Below the pieces are notes generated by a model that saw only the letters and a list, made by a program, of their open reading frames with translations, was not told where the DNA came from and did no database searches. A DNA stretch of 64,000 nucleotides from Magnetovibrio sp. (GTDB lineage Bacteria; Pseudomonadota; Alphaproteobacteria; Rhodospirillales; Casp-alpha2), in NCBI GenBank assembly GCA_002722175.1, contig PBKU01000038.1, positions 20,690-84,689 of the forward strand. Reading direction: 5' to 3'. This document shows, piece after piece, positions 44,973 through 52,947 of the stretch. Every line of letters begins with the position of its first letter. Positions within the stretch are counted from its first letter, which is position 1. A program made the translations under genes and the position numbers.

Positions 44973-45509
44973 TTACAGACTTTTATCCTTTATGAAAAAG
45001 AGTGTTACCACACCAATTTTTATCCCCAGTTTTGTTATTTCTGCCCGATTGATAAGAACTTTCTCGGATTGCAAAAACATCCAATCATCAAAATGAACGT
45101 CGATCGCTAATGAACCTATTTGCATTGTCATTTCATACTGCCAGTTAAAAGCATTTCCAAAAGATTGACCCTTAGCTTTACCTAAGACATCGTTCGCTTT
45201 TCCTTCATACGTATGATTATTAATTTTTTTTATACGCCAAACTCTTTCATCCGTCTCACCATCATCGAAGATGAAAAATTCTTCTAGCATGAGTTCTGAT
45301 CCATCCCAGGTGCCAGTAATATCAACATGGAACTGTCTTTTTACCGTACCAAACCGGTCCTCAAAAATTCCCCAGGCTTTGGTTTTCCCAGCAAAGTAGT
45401 TCTCTATCTTTAAGACAGGTCTATTGTTGTGAAATTCAGACAAATTTGACCCTGAACAACCAGTCAAAATCAGATAGTTCACGACTAAAAAAACTAAAAC
45501 TTTTCTCAA
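44973..45509 (-). CDS. DUF3833 family lipoprotein
   Basis: 178-residue probable outer-membrane or periplasmic lipoprotein. The signal ends in a lipobox LTGC (Cys18). Downstream blocks YFAGKTKAWGIFEDRFGTVKRQF, EEFFIFDDGETDERVWRI and NWQYEMTMQIG match DUF3833, a beta-barrel lipocalin-like family of unknown function that recurs next to CFA-synthase clusters. Last gene of the minus-strand lipid operon, 24 bases after the MFS gene. Confidence 0.85.
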   Translation of the reverse strand: MRKVLVFLVVNYLILTGCSGSNLSEFHNNRPVLKIENYFAGKTKAWGIFEDRFGTVKRQFHVDITGTWDGSELMLEEFFIFDDGETDERVWRIKKINNHTYEGKANDVLGKAKGQSFGNAFNWQYEMTMQIGSLAIDVHFDDWMFLQSEKVLINRAEITKLGIKIGVVTLFFIKDKSL

Positions 45510-45533
45510 ACGTTGTCTCCTGCTATTTCGTCA

Positions 45534-46883
45534 TTAACAATAACCATTTCTCCGTAACTTTTGCCTAAGAATCTGCTGCCTTCGTAAATTTAGGGGGAAA
45601 TTCCACACTATCAGAACTGCAATCACTTTAAAGACGACTGGTATCTGTGAATAAACTATTATTAGAATATTCCTGCCACCCTCAGTGACGTCCAGTGGAT
45701 CAAAGTCTAGAAATTCCAACCCCGGCAAAGCGACACCGATAGCTAATGCCAAGGCCAGCTTAGTGCTTACACCCCAAAGTGCAAACTGCATTCCAGCTCG
45801 TCCTTCACCTGTGCGGTACAGCTCGTAATCCACAACATCACCTTGAACTGCCGGCGGTATAGTCAAGTCTGCCCCAAGTGCTGCGCCGGTAATCATGCAA
45901 ATTATAGCAAAACTTAGAAAGCCGCCTACTGGGACAAGAGGTACTGTTAAAAACGCTAATGACGCTAGTAGCATTGCATAACACCAGGCTCGATGCTTGC
46001 CAAAATGGAAACTTAAGGAAGACCAAATGGGAATTGTCACAACAGCTGATAAGAAATACAACAAAATGAATAACGGCCTCTTTGATTCATCGACACCAAG
46101 ACCATGCTCAAGATAAAGGAAAAAAAGTGCCGCAGGAATACCGTTGGCTAATCCATTAAGAAACCATGCTAGAAGCAGTCGGAGAAACAGCCGGTTGCTA
46201 AACAATATGCGAATTTGTTTTAAAAAATTCTTAGATACCGCTTTTTCAGGCAAATAATGTCGGATTTTCTGATCTGGGACATAGCGAATGAGTATAATTA
46301 TTACAGGTGGTCCGAGTAATAGCGCAAACCACGATAGTGTGCTCATTGAATCGAGAGTAGAAAAATTTAACTGAGCGGTGCCGGCATTTAAGAGCCCTGC
46401 AGCCAGTATTCCAAAAAGTCCAATACCCTCCCGCCAACTCGTAATCTTCGTTCGCAGGTGATAATCTCTGCTTAATTCTGCCCCCCAAGCGGTATATGGA
46501 ACCGCTACCATCGTCCAACCTGTGTAAAGCATAAGTGACCACCCAAGAAGATACGAATTGTTCACAACAGCCGGTGGGTTTAAGATTTTGAACAAACCGA
46601 TCCCAGCAATTACAGAACCTATGCAGATCCACGGTTTTCTTCGTATCCCTTTGTAGCCGGAAACATCACTTAAGAAGCCGATAACTGGATCGCTAATAGT
46701 ATCAAAAAGCCTCACCGATAGTAATATCAAGCCTGTAGAAGCGAGGCCCAGACCTAATTGAACGCCGTATAATGTGGGAAGAACAACGTACACTGGAATG
46801 ATAGGTAAGGCGATGACAAACGCAGGGAAGCTGTATAAAAGGATGATCCTTTTTTCTAGAATAAAAGAATTTTGACTGCTCAT
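45534..46883 (-). CDS. GPH/MelB-type MFS transporter
   Basis: 449-residue inner-membrane carrier with twelve TM helices. RLFDTISDPVIGFLSD near residue 60 is the GPH-family motif with the cation-site Asp residues (as in MelB), and AVPYTAWGAELSRDYHLRTKITSWRE is the loop after TM4. The start overlaps the CFA-synthase stop (ATGA). Homologues in this cluster are thought to move lipid or lipid precursors; the classic sugar role is not supported by context. Confidence 0.87.
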   Translation of the reverse strand: MSSQNSFILEKRIILLYSFPAFVIALPIIPVYVVLPTLYGVQLGLGLASTGLILLSVRLFDTISDPVIGFLSDVSGYKGIRRKPWICIGSVIAGIGLFKILNPPAVVNNSYLLGWSLMLYTGWTMVAVPYTAWGAELSRDYHLRTKITSWREGIGLFGILAAGLLNAGTAQLNFSTLDSMSTLSWFALLLGPPVIIILIRYVPDQKIRHYLPEKAVSKNFLKQIRILFSNRLFLRLLLAWFLNGLANGIPAALFFLYLEHGLGVDESKRPLFILLYFLSAVVTIPIWSSLSFHFGKHRAWCYAMLLASLAFLTVPLVPVGGFLSFAIICMITGAALGADLTIPPAVQGDVVDYELYRTGEGRAGMQFALWGVSTKLALALAIGVALPGLEFLDFDPLDVTEGGRNILIIVYSQIPVVFKVIAVLIVWNFPLNLRRQQILRQKLRRNGYC

Positions 46884-48112
46884 CTATGTTCTAACAAAAA
46901 TTGTCCAACATTTATCCGACCATGTTCAAAACCTGCTTCACAATAACATAGATAGTACCGCCACATTCGATAAAAAGACTCGTCAAAATTGAGTCTACGT
47001 ATCCGAGTCCAGTTTTTCTGAAATGCTTTGTTCCACAGGCGCAGAGTTTCGGCATAGGACTTACCAAAATAAAACGTATCACTGATTTTAAGTTCAGATA
47101 ATCTAGCGTTGCTAACAATAGAACTAGGTGTCGGCAACATTCCTCCTGGAAAAACAAAGAGCTGAATAAAGTCTGGGTTTTTACGATATGAGCTGGCTAT
47201 TTCTTCTGACATCGTAATGACTTGAAGCCCAGCGCGTCCGCCCATTTTCAAGCGCTTTTTTAAAATTTCAAAATAGGTAGTCCAGTTTTTCTCCCCAACG
47301 GCCTCAAACATTTCAATGGACACTATTTTATCAAATTGACCTTTTATGCTCCGATAGTCCTCAACTTTTATCTCAACTTTGTCCGATAAACCTGCTGCAA
47401 CCATTCGCTTTCTGGAAAAATCAGCTTGTTCATTAGAAAGGGTTACACCGACAACCTCACATCCGTAACGCGCCGCTATGAACTCAGCAAAGCCACCCCA
47501 CCCGCAACCTATCTCAAGAACTCTATCTTGTTCCTTGATCTCAAGCATTTGCGCTAAACGCTGATATTTTCGGCGCTGAGCCACAATGTGGGGTTCACCC
47601 ATGGATTCAAATAATCCAGATGAATATGTCATACTTTCATCTAACCAGTATCGATAAAAGTCATTACCCAAATCATAATGTGCCGCTATATTTCGCCGAC
47701 TGCCTTTCGGCGTATTCTCGCGACGCAGGTGCCTGATTCTATTTATCTTTGTAATCACACCGAGCGGCGCAAGAATTTTTGATAGAACTATGAAGTTCTG
47801 AGCTGCAAATAATAAAACAGCTGTTAAATCAGGTGTTTTCCACTCCCCGGCCATATAACTCTCAGCAAACCCAATGTCGCCCGCCATTATTACCCTATAT
47901 ATTAGGCGGAAATCGCCGATTTGAATTGTCGCTGTGGGGCCTGGTTCTCTTCCCTCAAATTGCTGGTTATACCCAGATGGATGAACAAGGGTCAAATGAC
48001 CGTAGCGTAAATTCTTAAACCATTTACTGAACACCCAACATATAAAGTTAAAAAAAACCTTTTGGTTTTTGTCAACGCGAAAAAGTAGCAATTTTGTTAG
48101 TCCTTTTTTCAT
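46880..48112 (-). CDS. cyclopropane-fatty-acyl-phospholipid synthase family methyltransferase
   Basis: 410-residue SAM-dependent enzyme acting on unsaturated acyl chains of membrane phospholipids. The N-terminal lipid-binding part is about 1-130; the SAM site is VLEIGCGWGGFAEF (near 195-208), with NEQADFSRKRM after. The C-terminal CYCEAGFEHGRINVGQF carries the Cys/Glu/Phe residues seen in CFA synthases. It lies 10 bases after DUF1365 and overlaps the MFS gene. Given its partners, a branched- or furan-fatty-acid methylase (UfaM-like) is as likely as true cyclopropanation. Confidence 0.88.
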   Translation of the reverse strand: MKKGLTKLLLFRVDKNQKVFFNFICWVFSKWFKNLRYGHLTLVHPSGYNQQFEGREPGPTATIQIGDFRLIYRVIMAGDIGFAESYMAGEWKTPDLTAVLLFAAQNFIVLSKILAPLGVITKINRIRHLRRENTPKGSRRNIAAHYDLGNDFYRYWLDESMTYSSGLFESMGEPHIVAQRRKYQRLAQMLEIKEQDRVLEIGCGWGGFAEFIAARYGCEVVGVTLSNEQADFSRKRMVAAGLSDKVEIKVEDYRSIKGQFDKIVSIEMFEAVGEKNWTTYFEILKKRLKMGGRAGLQVITMSEEIASSYRKNPDFIQLFVFPGGMLPTPSSIVSNARLSELKISDTFYFGKSYAETLRLWNKAFQKNWTRIRRLNFDESFYRMWRYYLCYCEAGFEHGRINVGQFLLEHR

Positions 48113-48122
48113 TCTTTCGTCT

Positions 48123-48914
48123 CTACAAACTATTTTTTCCGTTATATCCCACGCTGCTCTGAACCGATTCAGGGGATGGCTTATGTGTAAAAACGGGGCA
48201 GCCCTTTAGCCAAAGCAAAAATGCTTCCAAGTGAATTCCTGAGATTACTTTTAAGGTCAGAACTGGGAAGGAAAATAATGCTCTAAAGAAAGATCGGCTG
48301 GTAATTCTTTTTTTTGACCCCTCAAACGTTGCTGTTAGCAACGGGCCAATCGCATCTTCGTGGTATATCGTAACACTTATACTTTTCCCCGGCGGCTTAA
48401 TTCTAAAATGATATTCAACATCCATCCCGACGAAAGGGGAAACATAAAGGGCCTTCCTACAAGCCTGATGGATTGTGTTTTGATTGAACTCTTTAACCGG
48501 GATTATGTACGTATGCCGTTCATTAAAGGTGTTGCAAACCTCATACAAAATTGCAGTAAGTTCACCCTTTCTGCTGTAGCAGAAAAAAATGCTAAGAGGA
48601 TTAAAAACATAGCCAAGAATTCTAGGATAGCAGAGCAGGCGAATAGGTCCCCCGTCTGGGCAGAGCCCGCCTTCTTTCATACGACTCTCAACCCAGTCGC
48701 GGAGTGGTTTATCAGTTAACGGGCCGTGATCCTTATTATAAAAGGACATTAGCGACCAGGAATTGTAGGAAAATCCAAAAATGGAATGATCCAGATCCGG
48801 CAATTCGTCAAGATCAATCAAAAATGCAAAAACTTTATATCGTAAGAAATGTTTCTTTGGGCGTGTCCGCCTGTGAATTACTGTTCCAAAATATAAGGAC
48901 GACTGTAATGCCAT
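48123..48914 (-). CDS. DUF1365 family protein
   Basis: 263-residue protein of DUF1365, function unknown, a constant neighbour of CFA-synthase and flavoprotein genes. Blocks seen are LYFGTVIHRRTRPKKHFLRY, GPIRLLCYPRILGYVFNPLS, FFCYSRKGELTAILYEVCNTF and VSPFVGMDVEYHFRI. ATG 48914 overlaps the flavoprotein stop (TAATG), hence that start and not the in-frame one at 48947. Probably cytoplasmic or membrane-associated, acting on fatty acyl chains with its operon partners. Confidence 0.9.
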   Translation of the reverse strand: MALQSSLYFGTVIHRRTRPKKHFLRYKVFAFLIDLDELPDLDHSIFGFSYNSWSLMSFYNKDHGPLTDKPLRDWVESRMKEGGLCPDGGPIRLLCYPRILGYVFNPLSIFFCYSRKGELTAILYEVCNTFNERHTYIIPVKEFNQNTIHQACRKALYVSPFVGMDVEYHFRIKPPGKSISVTIYHEDAIGPLLTATFEGSKKRITSRSFFRALFSFPVLTLKVISGIHLEAFLLWLKGCPVFTHKPSPESVQSSVGYNGKNSL

Positions 48915-50260
48915 TATGCGGCCACCCGGTTTTTTGGCATCACCCAAATCCGATTACTCTCTTCTGGAATCAACCAGGGCCGTTTTACCCTGCCAAGATG
49001 TTCTGCTACTGCGAGTCCCGACTGAAGAGCGTCCTCATGGAACCCAAACCCAAAATAGCTTCCACAGTACCACGTGCGGCGCACGCCCTGCAATTCCCAA
49101 AGCCTTTGCTGCGCGGCAAGAGCTCGACGGTCAAAATATGGATGTGTATAAATAAATTCCTGGACAATTGTACCCGCAGCAGGTTCATCATATGGATTGA
49201 GCGTCACAAAAATAGGCTGACACCGCAATCCCTGAAGACGATTCATCCAATAGGTAATGCATGATGCTTGTTTATAATCCGGATTTTCTTTGCTGATGAA
49301 ATTCCAGCTTGACCAAACTCTTTTCCGTTTTGGCATAAAAGCCGGATCCGTGTGCAAGATTGCGCGATTCGAGGTATATTGCCAATTTCCAAGCAACTCT
49401 TTTTCAAGCTCATCCGGATCAAAAAGAAGCTGATAGGCTTCATCCGCATGTGTTGCGATAACTACATGGTCAAAGGCTTCCTTCTGACCCTCATTATCCA
49501 ATACAAGAACCTTGTCGTTTAAACGCCTAACAGAACTTATGCCATTAAAACGAACGCGATCAGTGAACGATTGAGCCAAAATCTTTACATATTCCTGACT
49601 TCCCCCAACAACAGTGCGCCACTCCGGTCTGCCTTTTATCGAAAGCAATCCATGACTGTTCATAAACCTTATAAAAGCTATAGCCGGGTAATCCTCGATC
49701 TCATGCATGGAGGTAGACCAGATGGCGCTACCCATAGGCAACAAATGATTATTTATAAAAGCATTACGATATCTGTTATTTCTCAAATATTCCCCGATAG
49801 TCAAATTTGTAAATTCGTGGGACAATAACACATCTGGTGCTTGTCGATAAAACCGCAAGAGATCTAGGATCATGTGCCAAAACTGCGGTTTAACTGCATT
49901 GATCCGCTGGCCAAAAAGTCCATTAAGGTTAGAACCTGAGTATTCGAATTGACCTTCACGCATTGAAATGCCAAATGACATCTCAGAAGGTTTGCTAGCA
50001 ACCCCCAGATGGCTAAACAAAGCTACCAAATTTCTATAATTTACATCATTGTATACAATGAAGCCTGTATCCACCGGGGTCCTAATATTGTTTTCTGAAA
50101 AAACAGTTGTGTTGGAGTGACCACCTAGCCGGTCTTGTCCTTCAAAAACCGTTATGTCATGGCTCTTGTTTAGCAACCAAGCCGCAGACAACCCTGCAAT
50201 CCCGGTTCCAATAACAGCAATTTTTAATCGTGGAAAATGATCTAGAGGACTAACTGGCAC
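48914..50260 (-). CDS. FAD-dependent oxidoreductase (amine-oxidase fold)
   Basis: 448-residue flavoprotein. The FAD dinucleotide motif is IAVIGTGIAGLSAAWLL (near 13-29), followed by EGQDRLGGHSNT; the C-terminal GVRRTWYCGSYFGFGFHEDALQSGLAVAEHLG is the second FAD-contact block. Relatives beside DUF1365 and CFA synthase are proposed to desaturate methylated fatty acyl chains. The GTG 50260 start has no visible Shine-Dalgarno site. First gene of the five-gene minus-strand operon, with a promoter-like pair at 50298-50326. Confidence 0.88.
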   Translation of the reverse strand: MPVSPLDHFPRLKIAVIGTGIAGLSAAWLLNKSHDITVFEGQDRLGGHSNTTVFSENNIRTPVDTGFIVYNDVNYRNLVALFSHLGVASKPSEMSFGISMREGQFEYSGSNLNGLFGQRINAVKPQFWHMILDLLRFYRQAPDVLLSHEFTNLTIGEYLRNNRYRNAFINNHLLPMGSAIWSTSMHEIEDYPAIAFIRFMNSHGLLSIKGRPEWRTVVGGSQEYVKILAQSFTDRVRFNGISSVRRLNDKVLVLDNEGQKEAFDHVVIATHADEAYQLLFDPDELEKELLGNWQYTSNRAILHTDPAFMPKRKRVWSSWNFISKENPDYKQASCITYWMNRLQGLRCQPIFVTLNPYDEPAAGTIVQEFIYTHPYFDRRALAAQQRLWELQGVRRTWYCGSYFGFGFHEDALQSGLAVAEHLGRVKRPWLIPEESNRIWVMPKNRVAA

Positions 50261-50297
50261 AGCAACAACACTTATTATATCTATTTTATACGACGTT

Positions 50298-50326
50298 TAT
50301 TTACAGCGCGGTTATATAGCAATCAA
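50298..50326 (-). promoter_or_regulatory. possible sigma70-type promoter of the lipid operon
   Basis: Read on the minus strand, TTGATT and TAAATA are separated by 17 bases, 38 bases upstream of the flavoprotein GTG. I looked for the TGATC-N18-TAA type of the RpoE/ChrR system and did not find it here. Motif match only. Confidence 0.35.
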
Positions 50327-50423
50327 CCACCTTAACCTTATCTTAAATAAAAAACTGATCCCGTTTCGTCAAATTTTTTCGCCAAAAAAACCTATACATA
50401 CTTTTGTTGTAGCCCTTGGGGCT

Positions 50424-50861
50424 TCAAAAAGGAGCTATCAGAACTATAAAAAAACATCCAAGTACAACAAACGTGAGCTTTTTACGTAAGTCAAAATACC
50501 ATCCTGGGCTCAAGCCTAAACGCTGACTAAATAGGTCTAGAGCCAACATAAAAGAAAAGCAGATAATTAACGCATATAAACCCGCCTGTGCTTCGACAAC
50601 TAGTGCTCCCCAACTGAAAAGTGACGGCAAAACGCTTAGTGTTAAAAAAATATTCTTAGGTGGGGTCCGGTAATTATCAGACTTGTTAAGGGTTAAACCC
50701 CAAACAACACCACCAAGAAAAGACAAAATCACAGCGCCGTAACCTATCAGCCAGAATAATACTAACGGGGCAAGGTGCGTTGGCACAAAATGTATTGATA
50801 TAGAAAGAACAGCAAACGGGATAAGTCCGCCTATTCCTAACCAAAGTGCTAATCTAGGCAT
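50424..50861 (-). CDS. DUF3429 family membrane protein
   Basis: 145-residue integral-membrane protein with four to five hydrophobic helices. ALWLGIGGLIPFAVLSI, LIGYGAVILSFLGGVVWGL and LGLSPGWYFDLRKKLTFVVL match DUF3429, unknown function. A short hairpin AGCCC-TTG-GGGCT (50411-50423) follows the stop, without a T-run. It is 51 bases downstream of glutathione peroxidase on the same strand and could share its transcript. Confidence 0.83.
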   Translation of the reverse strand: MPRLALWLGIGGLIPFAVLSISIHFVPTHLAPLVLFWLIGYGAVILSFLGGVVWGLTLNKSDNYRTPPKNIFLTLSVLPSLFSWGALVVEAQAGLYALIICFSFMLALDLFSQRLGLSPGWYFDLRKKLTFVVLGCFFIVLIAPF

Positions 50862-50912
50862 TGATTTTTCCCTTGAAGGTCGCTTTATATAGATCGTCTC
50901 ATCAAGAATTAA

Positions 50913-51470
50913 TTACGAATGCCCCGATAACGCTTCTTCAATTGCTTTGACTACCCGTTTTGATGTAGGCGAGGTAGGTGAAGAAAACCAATCGACCACC
51001 TGACCATCAGGCCCAATTAGATATTTGTGAAAGTTCCATCGGGGCTTTCCTAACAACCCGGCCTCCTTTGAAACCCATTTGTAGAAAGGGTGGGCTTGAT
51101 CTCCCGTAACGTGTTCTTTTGTTGTCATAAAAAAGTCGACACCAAAGTTTACTTTGCAGAATTCCTGGATCTCTCCTTCCCCGTTTGGCTCCTGGCCGCC
51201 AAAATCATTTGAAGGTACACCTATAACTACTAATCCTTTATCCCTATAGGTAGCCCACAACTTCTGAATTTCAGAATATTGCCTAGTAAACCCGCACCTT
51301 GATGCAGTATTTATGACTAGCAAAACTTTACCTTCAAACTGTGACAAATGAAGATTTCTTCCATCAATTGATATAAATGAAAACTTATAGGCATTGAGAT
51401 TAGTCGAATTGTCAGACATAGCTATTCCTGGAAAAATTAATAATAATAAAAAAGCAATAATCTGCCACAT
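50913..51470 (-). CDS. glutathione peroxidase, exported Cys type
   Basis: 185-residue thiol peroxidase reducing hydroperoxides. The catalytic tetrad is visible: Cys59 in NTASRCGFT, Gln93 in GGQEPN, Trp145 and Asn146 in RWNFHKYL. An N-terminal hydrophobic segment with a plausible cleavage site after GIAMS (residue 19) suggests a periplasmic form. ATG 51470 has a GGGGG site 7 bases upstream; a TTG at 51485 is less likely. Cys instead of selenocysteine, so it may use thioredoxin. Confidence 0.92.
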   Translation of the reverse strand: MWQIIAFLLLLIFPGIAMSDNSTNLNAYKFSFISIDGRNLHLSQFEGKVLLVINTASRCGFTRQYSEIQKLWATYRDKGLVVIGVPSNDFGGQEPNGEGEIQEFCKVNFGVDFFMTTKEHVTGDQAHPFYKWVSKEAGLLGKPRWNFHKYLIGPDGQVVDWFSSPTSPTSKRVVKAIEEALSGHS

Positions 51471-51652
51471 TGCTATTACCCCCAAAATACGTCGTATCTT
51501 AATTATTACCTTGACCCTAAATAGTAAATAGGGTCGTTTGTTCTCTTCGCTAACAAATAAACTGTTATTATGATATAATTCTGGGGTAGAAAAGAGCTTG
51601 TTTCTTGGTTAGTCTATATTTCAGTCTTAATTGCGGGCTAAGGGATTTGACT

Positions 51653-52312
51653 ATGGATACTGTAAAATTTGCACATTTAAAGGATTGCGATGAAGAAGAC
51701 ATTGAACTTTTAGAAAGACTGAGTTTTGATTATGCGGGTGGCACTGGTCACCGTGTATTAGAATTACTTGGAAAACTTGAAGACTCTTCGTGCGGATTGC
51801 AAGTTACCAGGCTTTCCCATTCCCTCCAATCAGGAACTCGTGCTTGGCTAGATGGGGCGGACAATGACTGGGTTGTAGCAGCTGTTTTACATGACATTGG
51901 CGATTTGTATGCTCCCTTTAATCACGATGAATATGCAGCCCTGATCTTAAAACCATTTGTTCGCGAGCAATGCACAAAAACCGTTCAATTTCACGGTGAC
52001 TTTCAGAAATATTACTATAACGATAAAATCGGCAAGAATCCTAATGTTCGTGAACGCTATAGAGAAAGTATTTATTTTGACGACTGCGTAGACTTTTGTG
52101 AGCGTTGGGATCAAAATTGCTTTGATCCTTCTTATAAGTATTTTCCAATTGATTTTTTCAAACCTATAGTTCTCGACGTCTTTTCACGTCCCCCCCATGA
52201 CCCCAAACATATCCAGCCAGGGATACGGATGCCTCTAGTTGATCCAAATCATCGTGTGGCGAGAAAAGCTAGTCGCTCGAACTGCCTAGAATTATATCCG
52301 CAAAACAGCTAA
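51653..52312 (+). CDS. HD-domain protein, possible mixed-valent di-iron oxygenase
   Basis: 219-residue helical HD-superfamily protein. Candidate metal ligands are His56, His80-Asp81 (VLHDIGD), His91, His114 and Asp153 (FCERWDQ), the H...HD...H...H...D order used by the di-iron oxygenases MIOX and PhnZ as well as by HD phosphohydrolases. The conserved YFDDCVDFCERWD and HYGDFQKYYY-like stretch favour the small oxygenase-like subgroup, but a phosphohydrolase cannot be excluded. ATG 51653 has an AGGG site at 8 bases. No phosphonate or inositol genes are adjacent. Substrate unknown. Confidence 0.75.
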   Translation: MDTVKFAHLKDCDEEDIELLERLSFDYAGGTGHRVLELLGKLEDSSCGLQVTRLSHSLQSGTRAWLDGADNDWVVAAVLHDIGDLYAPFNHDEYAALILKPFVREQCTKTVQFHGDFQKYYYNDKIGKNPNVRERYRESIYFDDCVDFCERWDQNCFDPSYKYFPIDFFKPIVLDVFSRPPHDPKHIQPGIRMPLVDPNHRVARKASRSNCLELYPQNS

Positions 52313-52446
52313 ACGAAAAAAAGTTTCTAGCTCTTTTCCCACCTGCCGTTAAACAAATTTTTATGATTTTGATTTAGCTTTGAATTTCAGACCGTTTAAC
52401 CGGTTTTGTTGTGCATTACCTAATGGCAAGAAAGGAGAGCTTCCGC

Positions 52447-52929
52447 ATGATGAAAATTAATCTAAAAGTGGCGTTTAACGCTGCAGCAATAGTTTTTCTT
52501 AGCGTATTCGCCCTTAGTGCATGCGTAACAAGCGAAAATCTCATGTCGCCACTATCTGTAAAAACTAAAAAAGAACATATCGCACTCCGTCAATTTAAAG
52601 ATATTCCAATCCCTAATACCGCTGAAATAAATGTTGACAAAACGTTGGTTTTTGGAACAGACGACTGGATTGGCCAACTCGCTGTCACAGCAGACCAAGA
52701 TCCTTTCACGCTATACAATTTTTTCCGGAAAAATCTTCCAAATCATCAATGGGAACAAATTACTGCCATACGCGCCCCGACTAGTGTTCTGGCATATAAA
52801 CGAGAGAACAGAGTTTTAACGATGCAGATAAGTTCAACAACTGAGGTTTATCCATTTTCTGGATCAGATATTTTAATGACAATGTCACCTAAAGACCATT
52901 CCTCAACACTTCCCAATAGCGACGGTTAA
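52447..52929 (+). CDS. small lipoprotein of unknown family
   Basis: 160-residue putative lipoprotein. Signal residues 1-25 end in lipobox LSAC (near Cys26). The body has IPIPNTAEINVDKTLVFGTDDWIGQLAV and FRKNLPNHQWEQI, like small alphaproteobacterial envelope lipoproteins with a VFG/GSxDxWxG core. ATG 52447 has a GGAGAG site at about 9 bases. Convergent with the SPOR lipoprotein gene. I do not recognise a named function. Confidence 0.75.
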   Translation: MMKINLKVAFNAAAIVFLSVFALSACVTSENLMSPLSVKTKKEHIALRQFKDIPIPNTAEINVDKTLVFGTDDWIGQLAVTADQDPFTLYNFFRKNLPNHQWEQITAIRAPTSVLAYKRENRVLTMQISSTTEVYPFSGSDILMTMSPKDHSSTLPNSDG

Positions 52930-52947
52930 ATGCCAAATATTGCTTAT

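Noticed and set aside
46246..46632. 128-codon open frame inside the MFS gene, same strand, other frame
   Set aside because: The GPH-type transporter reading has all twelve hydrophobic helices across this stretch; the alternative frame has no family features.
48360..49264. Plus-strand open frames of 119 and 186 codons across DUF1365 and the flavoprotein
   Set aside because: They cross two well-supported minus-strand genes and read as low-complexity shadows with no motif.
50261..50423. RpoE/ChrR-type promoter (TGATC-N18-TAA) for the flavoprotein operon
   Set aside because: A TGATCC occurs near 50357 but on the wrong strand and without a partner hexamer at the right distance.
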